This document shows, piece after piece, positions 1-6,455 of a stretch of DNA of 10,793 nucleotides. Under the pieces are notes generated by a model that worked only from the letters and a program-made list of their open reading frames with translations, was not told where the DNA came from and ran no database searches. Positions within the stretch are counted from its first letter, which is position 1. Each line of letters starts with the position of its first letter. Source of the DNA: Candidatus Woesearchaeota archaeon (GTDB lineage: Archaea > Nanobdellota > Nanobdellia > Woesearchaeales > UBA11576); NCBI GenBank assembly GCA_030591125.1, contig JAUVBP010000022.1, positions 1 through 10,793 of the forward strand, in the 5' to 3' direction. Position numbers and translations under genes: made by a program.

Positions 1-5
1 AAACA

Positions 6-13
6 TTTATAAA
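6..13 (+). promoter_or_regulatory. TATA box, probably for a rightward transcript
   Basis: TTTATAAA is preceded by AAACA, which resembles the A-rich BRE-like sequence in front of other TATA boxes in this window (AAACC, AAATA). The box is palindromic, so a leftward promoter for a gene outside the window is also possible. If it is rightward, transcription would start near position 35 and run into the inverted repeat at 64-129. No reading frame of useful length follows before 218. Confidence 0.4.
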
Positions 14-63
14 CTACTTATCACAATAACCTCACAACCACTAGACATACTCAGATAGGTTAT

Positions 64-129
64 TTAAAAAACCGCAGATTCTTAGGATATTGGAAATTAA
101 TGCATATTAGACTCTGTGCGGTTTTTTAA
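64..129 (+). terminator. 13-bp perfect inverted repeat ending in T6 (terminator or small-RNA 3' end)
   Basis: TTAAAAAACCGCA at 64-76 is the exact reverse complement of TGCGGTTTTTTAA at 117-129. Inside it, CAGATTCT (75-82) and AGACTCTG (109-116) can extend the pairing with one mismatch and a short bulge, leaving an AT-rich loop. The 3' arm contains T6, so an RNA read rightward would end in a stem plus U-tract; read leftward it also ends in U6. It could close an upstream transcript, be bidirectional, or form the 3' end of a small RNA started by the TATA box at 6-13. The repeat is certain; its role is inferred. Confidence 0.55.
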
Positions 130-132
130 GCT

Positions 133-154
133 CAGAATTCATCTAGGAATTCTG
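133..154. repeat. 8-bp perfect inverted repeat with 6-base loop
   Basis: CAGAATTC at 133-140 pairs exactly with GAATTCTG at 147-154 around the loop ATCTAG. TTGTTT follows, so it could help terminate rightward transcription together with the larger hairpin just upstream. It could equally be an operator-like site ahead of the helicase gene. Confidence 0.5.
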
Positions 155-156
155 TT

Positions 157-164
157 GTTTAAAT
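157..164 (+). promoter_or_regulatory. Weak TATA-like element ahead of the helicase gene
   Basis: TTTAAATG is the best TATA-like stretch between the hairpin at 133-154 and the helicase start at 218. It would put the transcription start near 187 and give a leader of about 30 bases. It lacks the clear BRE seen at other genes here. A second weak candidate, ACATAATAAC near 185-194, would make the gene nearly leaderless. Confidence 0.25.
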
Positions 165-217
165 GGAAAAAAGAGCAATATCACACATAATAACACTACC
201 TGAGTACTGGTTCGAAT

Positions 218-3200
218 ATGGAGGCCAAGAGACTAGCAGAAGCAGGCAAGATAACTCTGAAAGAGAAGCCTGATGATAAGAAGCTTATACTCAATACTCT
301 GACCCCTACAATCCAGAAATGGTTCTTCTCGCGTTTCAAAGATTTCTCCCTTCCACAACTATTTGCAGTGTATGACATCCACTGCAGGCAGAACATATTG
401 GTATCTGCACCTACTGGTGCGACCAAGACCCTGACAGGTTTTCTTTCAATCCTGAATGAGCTTGTCGATCTTTCTGAAAAAGGTGCTCTGGAAGATAGGG
501 TGTACTGTGTCTACATCTCGCCATTGAAAGCGCTGAATTATGATATTGAACATAATCTGAAGAATCCTCTCAAGGAGATTGAGGCATTGGCAGGGAAGCT
601 GGGCATCAGGGTCGGTGTCAGGACTGGTGACACAACAACTAAAGAACGTGCTCAGATGACAAAGATCCCTCCGCACATCCTGATAACCACTCCGGAATCT
701 CTTGCGATACTTCTCCAGTCGATCAAGTTCCGTGACCATCTGCGTAATGTTGAATGGACAATAATTGATGAGATACATGCGCTTGCAGAGAACAAGCGGG
801 GAGTGCATCTTTCATTGAGTATGGAGATGCTCCAGCGAATTTCACCGGGCATGTGTCGTGTAGGTCTTTCCGCAACTATTGCGCCACTGGAAGACATAGC
901 AGGATATCTTGTGGGTCCAGGAAGAGACTGTCGCATAGTTGATGTCCAGTTCATAAAACAGCTTGACCTGAAAGTCCTTTCACCCGTACCTAACCTGGTA
1001 GACACCACGCACGACCGTATGCACAAGCGTATGTACGAGCTCATCGACGGGCTCATCCAGCAGCACAAGACCACTCTGATATTCACTAACACTCGCGCAG
1101 CCACAGAACGCATAGTCCATTACCTGAAAGACAGTTTTCCTAAGAATTACACTGATGTCCTGACAAGTGCAGATGAGGGTGATTTTGAAGCGCAGGTTGA
1201 GCTGAACGGCAATGGTAATGTCGTTCTAGAGAATGGTGAGGGCAGTATTGCAGGACCGGTCAAAAAAGAACTAAGGAAATTGCCTAAAAGATTGACTGGC
1301 ATCGGCGCGCATCATGGTTCTTTATCCAAGACTCATCGTCATAAGATAGAGCAGGGGCTGAGGGATGGGAAGCTGAAGTGCGTCGTCTGCTCGACGAGCC
1401 TGGAGCTCGGCATCGACATAGGTTACATCGATCTGGTGATACTTCTTGGCTCTCCGAAATCAGTGGCCCGCGCACTGCAGCGTGTAGGGAGGTCAGGCCA
1501 CCAGTTGCATGCGACGACAAAAGGCCGCATCGTCGTGCTGGATCGTGATGATCTCGTTGAGTGTTCAGTGCTCCTGAAGAGTGCGATGGAGCGGAAGATC
1601 GACCGCATACACATACCTGAGGACTGTCTTGATGTGCTGTCCCAGCAGATATATGGTATCTGCATAACTGAGACCATGCATGTCAAGGAATTGCGCGAGC
1701 TCGTCAAGCAGAGCTATTGTTATCGTGATCTTAGTGATGAGGATTTCTATTCTGTCATCAGCTATCTTTCGGGTGAGCACATATCTCTCGAAGACAGGCA
1801 TGTCTATGGAAAGATATGGTACAATCAGGATACGGGGATGGTCGGAAGGAAAGGCAAGCTGGCAAGTGTCATCTACATGACAAATATAGGCACCATCCCT
1901 GACTCTACAGGTGTGACGGTCAAGGTCGGCGCTGAGATGATAGGCATGATAGATGAGTCTTTCCTTGAGCGGCTCAAGCGAGGAGACATATTCGTTCTCG
2001 GCGGGTCTACGTATGAGTTCCAGTTCTCTCGCGGTACAGTCGCCCAGGTGAAGCCTGCGCTCGGCAGGAGACCCACAGTCCCTTCATGGTTCTCTGAGAT
2101 GCTTCCTCTGAGCTTCGATCTTGCGCAGGAGATAGGTAAGTTCCGGCGTCTCATGAGAGATAAGTTCAAAGAGGGCATGTCGAGAAAGGATGTGCTTGAG
2201 TTCATCAATTCTTATCTTTACGTCGATGAGAATGCTGCCGATGCAGTCTATGAGTATCTGCGCGAGCAGTATGACTTCGCAGTCATCCCGAATGACAAGG
2301 AGATAATGATAGAGCAGTACGCTGATGAGGATAAGAAGTATGCAGTCTTCCACACAATATATGGGAGGCGGGTGAACGACTGTCTCTCGAGGTCTGTTGC
2401 GTTTGTGGTGTCTAAGACATTGAAGCGTGACGTCGAGATCGGAGTGACTGACAATGGTTTCTACATCGCTTCCAAGAAGGCGATACCTGCAGCGCGGGCA
2501 TTCTCTATGTTGGAGTCAAAGCGATTCCAGGAACTGCTTGACCTGGCACTGGACAAGACGCAGGTATTGAGCAGGCGATTCAGGCATTGTGCCGGGCGCT
2601 CTCTCATGATATTGAGGAACTACAAGGGGCATCGCAAGAGGGTCGGCAGGCAGCAGGTATCATCGATGATCCTGATGTCTGCAGTGAAGCGGATATCAAA
2701 GGATTTTCCCATCTTGAAAGAGGCAAGGCGTGAGGTGCTTGAGGACCTCATGGATGTCAATAATGCGACACGTATAATCCGGATGGTGGAGAACGGGAGC
2801 ATAGCTGTCAAGAGCATAGACACTAACATCCCGAGTCCGTTCGCTTTCAATCTTGTGCTCCAGGGACATCTTGATATGATAAAGATGGAGGACCGCATAG
2901 AGTTCCTGAAGAGGATGCATAAGCTGGTGCTTGCAAAGATATCTCTGGATCAGGGAAAGAAGGATACTCTTGATGAGGATGTAAAGCAGGTCTATACTGA
3001 ATTATGGCAGGATATGGAGGTAATAGATACCAAGAAAGGTATCGAGAGGGAGCGCCTCACCCGCCAGGCCTGGAACCTGAAGAAGGTGCCGATGTTCGCC
3101 AGGAAGGAGATTGTGAGGCTTCTTGATGGTGAGCGCACAGGCATACGCAAGGATTTCCTTGAGGCATTCCATAAGTACAAGGATGAGATCAAGAAGACCT

Positions 3201-3265
3201 GGCCCCGGGATTTGAGGTTGGTTGTTTCTAAGGCAGTTGAAGAGGTTGAGGCTCAGGATTCTTGA
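218..3265 (+). CDS. lhr: Lhr-family superfamily 2 ATP-dependent helicase
   Basis: A 1015-residue ATP-dependent nucleic-acid translocase of the archaeal Lhr (large helicase-related) family. These proteins unwind DNA or RNA:DNA hybrids and are linked to repair. Visible motifs in order are: Walker A APTGATKT (64-71), Ia YISPLKALN (99-107), Ib TTPESL (157-162), Walker B DEIH (184-187), III SAT (218-220), IV LIFTNTR (287-293), V CSTSLELGIDIG (391-402) and VI QRVGRSGH (421-428). The winged-helix and Lhr-specific C-terminal regions follow, including GTIPDS (558-563), RGDIFVLGG (588-596) and SPFAF (873-877). Two oddities stand out. Walker A has Thr where the second Gly is normal, and about 40 acidic or Gly/Asn-rich residues sit between motif IV and AHHGSLS (364-370). 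The protein is somewhat longer than usual (roughly 870-950), partly because of this insert and a basic C-terminal tail. ATG 218 is the first in-frame ATG after the stop at 191. The family call is very secure; the subfamily is not. Confidence 0.96.
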   Translation: MEAKRLAEAGKITLKEKPDDKKLILNTLTPTIQKWFFSRFKDFSLPQLFAVYDIHCRQNILVSAPTGATKTLTGFLSILNELVDLSEKGALEDRVYCVYISPLKALNYDIEHNLKNPLKEIEALAGKLGIRVGVRTGDTTTKERAQMTKIPPHILITTPESLAILLQSIKFRDHLRNVEWTIIDEIHALAENKRGVHLSLSMEMLQRISPGMCRVGLSATIAPLEDIAGYLVGPGRDCRIVDVQFIKQLDLKVLSPVPNLVDTTHDRMHKRMYELIDGLIQQHKTTLIFTNTRAATERIVHYLKDSFPKNYTDVLTSADEGDFEAQVELNGNGNVVLENGEGSIAGPVKKELRKLPKRLTGIGAHHGSLSKTHRHKIEQGLRDGKLKCVVCSTSLELGIDIGYIDLVILLGSPKSVARALQRVGRSGHQLHATTKGRIVVLDRDDLVECSVLLKSAMERKIDRIHIPEDCLDVLSQQIYGICITETMHVKELRELVKQSYCYRDLSDEDFYSVISYLSGEHISLEDRHVYGKIWYNQDTGMVGRKGKLASVIYMTNIGTIPDSTGVTVKVGAEMIGMIDESFLERLKRGDIFVLGGSTYEFQFSRGTVAQVKPALGRRPTVPSWFSEMLPLSFDLAQEIGKFRRLMRDKFKEGMSRKDVLEFINSYLYVDENAADAVYEYLREQYDFAVIPNDKEIMIEQYADEDKKYAVFHTIYGRRVNDCLSRSVAFVVSKTLKRDVEIGVTDNGFYIASKKAIPAARAFSMLESKRFQELLDLALDKTQVLSRRFRHCAGRSLMILRNYKGHRKRVGRQQVSSMILMSAVKRISKDFPILKEARREVLEDLMDVNNATRIIRMVENGSIAVKSIDTNIPSPFAFNLVLQGHLDMIKMEDRIEFLKRMHKLVLAKISLDQGKKDTLDEDVKQVYTELWQDMEVIDTKKGIERERLTRQAWNLKKVPMFARKEIVRLLDGERTGIRKDFLEAFHKYKDEIKKTWPRDLRLVVSKAVEEVEAQDS

Positions 3266-3270
3266 ATCCT
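3255..3270 (+). repeat. Short hairpin across the helicase stop codon
   Basis: AGGATTC (3255-3261) is the reverse complement of GAATCCT (3264-3270), so the helicase stop codon (TGA, 3263-3265) lies in the hairpin. There is no T-tract directly after it, so it is at most part of a termination or 3'-end processing region. Confidence 0.35.
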
Positions 3271-3284
3271 ACTTATAGTATTCC

Positions 3285-3403
3285 TAACAGCACAGCCTTC
3301 CCCGCCTAGCGAGCTCTCGGAAAAATAAGCAGGAATCAACGCAGTTGGGCAACAAGAAGCTATTCATCAAATCGACAGCGAGCGCGGGATGGCAGTGCTG
3401 TTA
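3285..3403. ncRNA. Candidate structured RNA closed by a long imperfect stem
   Basis: This is the notable content of the 306-base gap 3266-3571. TAACAGCAC (3285-3293) pairs perfectly with GTGCTGTTA (3395-3403). After an A/A mismatch, GCC (3295-3297) pairs with GGC (3391-3393). After a T/T mismatch, TCCC (3299-3302) pairs with GGGA (3386-3389), then GC (3304-3305) with GC (3384-3385) past one bulged C. That is about 18 base pairs closing a loop of 78 bases. The stretch looks more GC-rich than its flanks and has no convincing reading frame. AATAAGCA in the loop (3324-3331) is complementary to TGCTTATT just outside the stem (3406-3413), which would allow a pseudoknot. I do not recognise tRNA, RNase P, SRP or C/D-box signatures. 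The strand is unknown: on plus it may be the helicase 3' end, while on minus a weak TTTATC (3432-3427) lies about 26 bases upstream. Confidence 0.45.
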
Positions 3404-3457
3404 CTTGCTTATTGTTTGATTCTTGATAAACTACCTATTCCTATAGTTCCGATACTT

Positions 3458-3474
3458 CCCAAACCTTTATAAAT
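3458..3474 (+). promoter_or_regulatory. BRE/TATA promoter of surface protein A
   Basis: AAACC (3461-3465) followed by TTTATAAAT (3466-3474) is the strongest BRE/TATA pair in this gap and nearly matches the one at 10654-10665. It predicts a start near 3495 and so a leader of about 75 bases before the TTG start at 3572. That is longer than for the other genes here. Confidence 0.75.
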
Positions 3475-3559
3475 GAACTTGCATTTGAATATGACATTAG
3501 GGGAGTTTGAAGAAGTCTATGCACTTTTGTCATTCCAGATTAAGTGAAAAAGGGTAAAT

Positions 3560-3566
3560 GAGGTGA
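3560..3566 (+). promoter_or_regulatory. Shine-Dalgarno site that supports a TTG start
   Basis: GAGGTGA matches the anti-SD complement well and ends five bases before TTG at 3572. The codon directly upstream of TTG in the same frame is TAG, so an earlier in-frame start is impossible. This site decides the start of surface protein A. Confidence 0.75.
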
Positions 3567-3571
3567 CTTAG

Positions 3572-5734
3572 TTGGCAGAAAAAAGAAGGTTGAACTGCAA
3601 AATCTTTTCACACGTATCTGCTTCTAATCATGGGTTATACATCCTTTTCGCATTCATCCTCCTTGTCCTGCTTAGCGTGAGCTTCGTGCTTGCGACAGTA
3701 TATCAGGAGTCTCCTGCAGACAGTCTGTTGACTTCAAGTGATAACAACACTATAGAGTTCAAATTCAACATCAGCGCTGCAGACGGGCTTGCTACAGGTG
3801 CTGTGGAGTGTAACCTGACGCTCAATGGTATAGTGGTAGCTACGAATTCAAGTGTTGTGAATGACATCTCTACAACATTAAAATCAAACACTTCATTCAA
3901 TCAGGGCGCTAACCCCTGGTATGTGATCTGCGGCAACACTACCCATACCAACCAATCCACTCCAACCAGGACACTCAATTATGATTCAGTGAACCCTGAC
4001 GTGACCAGTCCGTCTTTGAATGTCTCTGAAGTTAAGCTGGCATCGAGTATGGATGTCAATGTGACTGCTACGGATGATAATACAGTCGTTTCTGTTATGC
4101 TGAACAGTAGTATTCCTATGAGCTTGGTCGGTGGTGTATGGACTGCTACGACAACTCCAACAGCCCTTGGTTGCACAGCGGATGCTGTATGCACTCTCGG
4201 TTTCACTGCTACAGACCCGCCAGGTAATGTAAATGATACTGTTACGAAGACAGTCATTATCGATGATACTGCCCCTGTTGTGAATTTTGTGTATAACAGC
4301 TCAGATGTCAACAACAGCGCAAACAATTTTGTATTTAACATAACTGTGACAGAGATAAACACGAACGCTTCAGTGACTGCAAACGGACAGCCCATGTCAC
4401 CTGTTGCAGGTACTGATCTATGGGAGATAACCGAGACCGGAGATATTCTCGGCTGCACTGTGACCACAAGCGCGTGCACAATAACATTCAACGCCACAGA
4501 CGGAGCAGGAAACCTAGGTGCAGACACCACTACAATACAGATTGATAATGACGCACCTATAATGAGTGGAGAGAGTGTGAACGTGACTAAAGCCAGGATT
4601 GGCGATGATGTCATGATCCGCATCACAGCGACAGACACTCCCGGAGGAGTTTTATCAGTGACTGTAAATGGCACAGCGATGACTGACATGGGTGGCGGAT
4701 TGTATGAAGTGAATGAGAGTGGCACTAATCTTAACTGTGGAGCAGACTCGTTATGTAATTTGACATTCACTGCAATAGATAACTTTGGCGCGGGAGATGA
4801 TTCAGTTTATATAACATATACTACAGACAATACTGGACCTACTAACACGACAGCTTTCAGCGCAAGTCCAGGATCGACATCCGCAACTATATCTGCAACA
4901 ATGAATGAGGCGGCAAAGTGTACTGTCGAATATGGTACTCACGCTGCTGCTGCAAGCTCTGCTGATAGCAGCGCATTCAGCACATCCATGTCAGTTGCGC
5001 TGAGCGGACTGAGCGCTTCAACAGTATATTATTACAACATAACTGATTGCTGGGATGAGTTAGGTAATGTAGCAAGTCTCAATGAAGGCGAGTTCAGCTT
5101 CACGACCTCCGCTTCTGTAATCACCAGCAGTGGTGGCGGTGGTGGTGGCAGTAGTGGTAGTTACATTATAAATTCCGAGATAACTCTTGGAGATATGACT
5201 GGTGCAGAGACATCTCTTGAGCTCAAGGATGGGGACTTCATCACTTTCGGCCATGATGGTGAGGATCATGAGGTGAGGGTGACGGGTCTCGGAAGATCTT
5301 ATGCGGATATTGAAGTGTTGAGCGAGCCTCAGACTTTCAGGCTATATGTCGGCCAGAGCAAGGATGTCGACCTTGATGGTGATGCGAAAGCCGAACTGAC
5401 TGTGAAGCTGATGGATATAGTATACAATAAGGCTCTTGTCAAGGTGACTTCATTGGTGACAAAGAGCTCTAAGATAGAGCTCCTGCCTCCTGCAAAGCGT
5501 ACGCCAAGAGTGGAGCCTGTTGTTGAGCAGGCAGCAGCTGATGTCACTGAAGAGGCAGCTCCTGCAGAACCTGAGCCAGTTGCAGAAGTAGAATCTGATC
5601 TAGCTCCTACAGAGCCTGTTGTTGAATCTGATGTTGGCGCAAACTGGTATTGGTATGTGTTCTCAGGAGTAGTTGCATTGGTGCTTGTTGCACTTGCAGG
5701 TATGTACATCTTTGAGAAGAAGAGGCAGCACTAA
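3572..5734 (+). CDS. Surface protein A: Ig-like repeats, FN3-like domain, C-terminal membrane anchor
   Basis: A 720-residue secreted, membrane-anchored surface protein that starts with TTG. The signal peptide has a basic N-terminus (residues 4-10) and a hydrophobic core (22-40), with likely cleavage near 41. A Cys-paired beta domain follows (C80/C120). Next are three Ig-like units (148-423), each with a short Cys loop (C201/C207, C295/C302, C389/C395) and a DDTAP-like linker. A fibronectin III-like domain comes next (424-513, C450/C493), then a Gly/Ser hinge (519-530). A membrane-proximal domain (551-641) is shared with the protein at 6456-7514. A Pro/Glu/Val stalk (642-688), a transmembrane helix (692-714) and a short basic tail end the protein. 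About 20 N-x-S/T sequons all lie before the Gly hinge. The exact ligand or role is unknown; adhesion or a cell-surface structural role is inferred from the architecture. Confidence 0.85.
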   Translation: MAEKRRLNCKIFSHVSASNHGLYILFAFILLVLLSVSFVLATVYQESPADSLLTSSDNNTIEFKFNISAADGLATGAVECNLTLNGIVVATNSSVVNDISTTLKSNTSFNQGANPWYVICGNTTHTNQSTPTRTLNYDSVNPDVTSPSLNVSEVKLASSMDVNVTATDDNTVVSVMLNSSIPMSLVGGVWTATTTPTALGCTADAVCTLGFTATDPPGNVNDTVTKTVIIDDTAPVVNFVYNSSDVNNSANNFVFNITVTEINTNASVTANGQPMSPVAGTDLWEITETGDILGCTVTTSACTITFNATDGAGNLGADTTTIQIDNDAPIMSGESVNVTKARIGDDVMIRITATDTPGGVLSVTVNGTAMTDMGGGLYEVNESGTNLNCGADSLCNLTFTAIDNFGAGDDSVYITYTTDNTGPTNTTAFSASPGSTSATISATMNEAAKCTVEYGTHAAAASSADSSAFSTSMSVALSGLSASTVYYYNITDCWDELGNVASLNEGEFSFTTSASVITSSGGGGGGSSGSYIINSEITLGDMTGAETSLELKDGDFITFGHDGEDHEVRVTGLGRSYADIEVLSEPQTFRLYVGQSKDVDLDGDAKAELTVKLMDIVYNKALVKVTSLVTKSSKIELLPPAKRTPRVEPVVEQAAADVTEEAAPAEPEPVAEVESDLAPTEPVVESDVGANWYWYVFSGVVALVLVALAGMYIFEKKRQH
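4013..4840 (+). repeat. Three tandem Ig-like units in surface protein A
   Basis: Residues 148-235, 236-329 and 330-423 form three successive units. The last two have the same 94-residue period, measured from C201 to C295 to C389 and from the DDTAP-type linkers. Each unit ends with a small Cys-x5/6-Cys loop, then an F-x-A-x-D motif, then the linker. The DNA has diverged, so this is an old duplication at protein level. Confidence 0.75.
5213..5503 (+). other. Membrane-proximal domain shared with protein B (copy in A)
   Basis: Residues 551-641 of protein A align without a gap to residues 40-130 of protein B, with 29 identical of 91 by hand count. Conserved points include GDxxxF, HE, a central AxI, a G-x-S-x-D-x-DL-x-x-D stretch resembling an Asp-rich calcium loop, and a terminal I-[ED]-LLPPA. 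Spacing of hydrophobic residues suggests an all-beta fold. I do not recognise it as a named family. Confidence 0.7.
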
Positions 5735-5761
5735 TTTTTTTCATTTTTTCTATATTTTTTT
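5735..5761 (+). terminator. Poly-T terminator after surface protein A
   Basis: Directly after the TAA stop there are three T-runs (T7, T6, T7) at 5735-5741, 5744-5749 and 5755-5761 without a preceding stem. U-tract termination of this kind is typical in archaea. It separates surface protein A from the next gene, which has its own promoter. Confidence 0.8.
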
Positions 5762-5787
5762 GATCTATCTATTCTACACAGACACTA

Positions 5788-5801
5788 GAAATATTTATAA
5801 A
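5788..5801 (+). promoter_or_regulatory. TATA promoter of the helical repeat protein
   Basis: GAAATA precedes TTTATAAA (5794-5801). The TATA centre lies about 29 bases before ATG 5827, so the mRNA is leaderless or nearly so. No Shine-Dalgarno site is present before the ATG. Confidence 0.75.
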
Positions 5802-5826
5802 CAATATTCTGAGTGAATCTTCTACA

Positions 5827-6324
5827 ATGGTACCTGCTAAGAATAATTATGCTGAGAGTGACTTGGAACCTGTTGAAGAGAGGCATCCAAACGAGTCAAG
5901 ATTTGGCAAGGTAAAAGATGGGCTGCATCATCATCTTGCTCATCTGAAGGGCTCACTTGTTAGGTTAAAGCAGTCCGCAATATATTCTGGTCAGAAGAAG
6001 AAAGATTCAGACGTAGAGAAGACTATCAACGAGTTGAAGGTGGTCAGTGCTCAGGCAGAGTTGCTTAAGCACAAGGAGAGTCTTGGAGAAGCGCATAATG
6101 ATCTGAAGAAGACAGATTGTGAAGTCAAGAAGCCTGTTGCTCCAGTGACGCCTGACCAGGTCACTCAAAAACCTACTGAGCCTGTTGAAGAAGAGATTGG
6201 AGAATCGGAAGAATCAAGGATGAGCAGGGCAAAAGCAGAGCTGCTCAAGCATAAAGAAAGGCTCAAGGCTGCGCATGAGAAGCTGAAAAAGGCAGGTAAG
6301 GGCTCTGGAAAGGGCAAACCGTGA
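5827..6324 (+). CDS. Charged helical protein with a duplicated 19-residue motif
   Basis: A 165-residue soluble protein of unknown function with no signal peptide or membrane segment. It is rich in Lys and Glu. Residues 24-55 contain an HHH cluster and a basic stretch. Residues 77-95 and 137-155 are two copies of one amphipathic motif, AELLKHKExLxxAHxxLKK (14 of 19 identical). Between them is a Pro/Thr/Glu linker (about 101-130) similar in style to the stalks of the neighbouring membrane proteins. The C-terminus is a Gly/Lys tail. The two motifs would form helices able to make coiled coils. The start is ATG 5827, placed as a leaderless start by its TATA box. It sits between surface proteins A and B, and a cytoplasmic partner role is possible but not shown. 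Confidence 0.75.
   Translation: MVPAKNNYAESDLEPVEERHPNESRFGKVKDGLHHHLAHLKGSLVRLKQSAIYSGQKKKDSDVEKTINELKVVSAQAELLKHKESLGEAHNDLKKTDCEVKKPVAPVTPDQVTQKPTEPVEEEIGESEESRMSRAKAELLKHKERLKAAHEKLKKAGKGSGKGKP
6055..6111 (+). repeat. Helical motif copy 1
   Basis: This encodes residues 77-95 of the helical protein. It matches the copy at 6235-6291 with 14 identical residues of 19. The third codon positions differ, so this is an older duplication under protein-level constraint. Confidence 0.75.
6235..6291 (+). repeat. Helical motif copy 2
   Basis: This encodes residues 137-155 of the helical protein and is the second copy of the motif, 180 bases (60 codons) after the first. Confidence 0.75.
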
Positions 6325-6412
6325 AAAGATTTGAAAAAGAAAAAAAATATGTGTGTGAGATGAACGAGGAACCCATATGATAAGACGTGAATCCTGTCAA
6401 ATAAGCAGAAAG

Positions 6413-6421
6413 CTTTAAAAC
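6413..6421 (+). promoter_or_regulatory. TATA-like promoter of membrane protein B
   Basis: CTTTAAAAC lies about 39 bases before ATG 6456, which predicts a leader of about 13 bases that just holds the Shine-Dalgarno site. The gap 6325-6412 before it contains A-rich sequence and no clear T-tract terminator, so read-through from the upstream gene is also possible. Confidence 0.55.
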
Positions 6422-6444
6422 AATAAGGTATTCAGATAGTTCAA

Positions 6445-6449
6445 GAGGT
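6445..6449 (+). promoter_or_regulatory. Shine-Dalgarno site of membrane protein B
   Basis: GAGGT ends six bases before ATG 6456 and supports that start. Confidence 0.65.
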
Positions 6450-6455
6450 ATACGC

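Noticed and set aside
64..154. Terminal inverted repeats of a small mobile element
   Set aside because: The arms are only about 40 bases apart, there is no visible target-site duplication and no transposase nearby; a terminator or RNA hairpin explains it better.
207..222. GGTTCGAAT just before the helicase start, like a tRNA T-loop
   Set aside because: The flanks do not pair as a T-stem, and no acceptor, D-arm or anticodon arm is found nearby, so it is not a tRNA end.
652..1113. Minus-strand open frame of 153 codons inside the helicase
   Set aside because: It lies opposite conserved helicase motifs and has no independent support.
3979..4770. Minus-strand open frame of 263 codons inside surface protein A
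   Set aside because: It is the antisense of Thr/Ser/Val-rich repeat coding sequence, which rarely yields stops on the other strand. It has no TATA box or Shine-Dalgarno site, and the plus-strand protein is clearly real.
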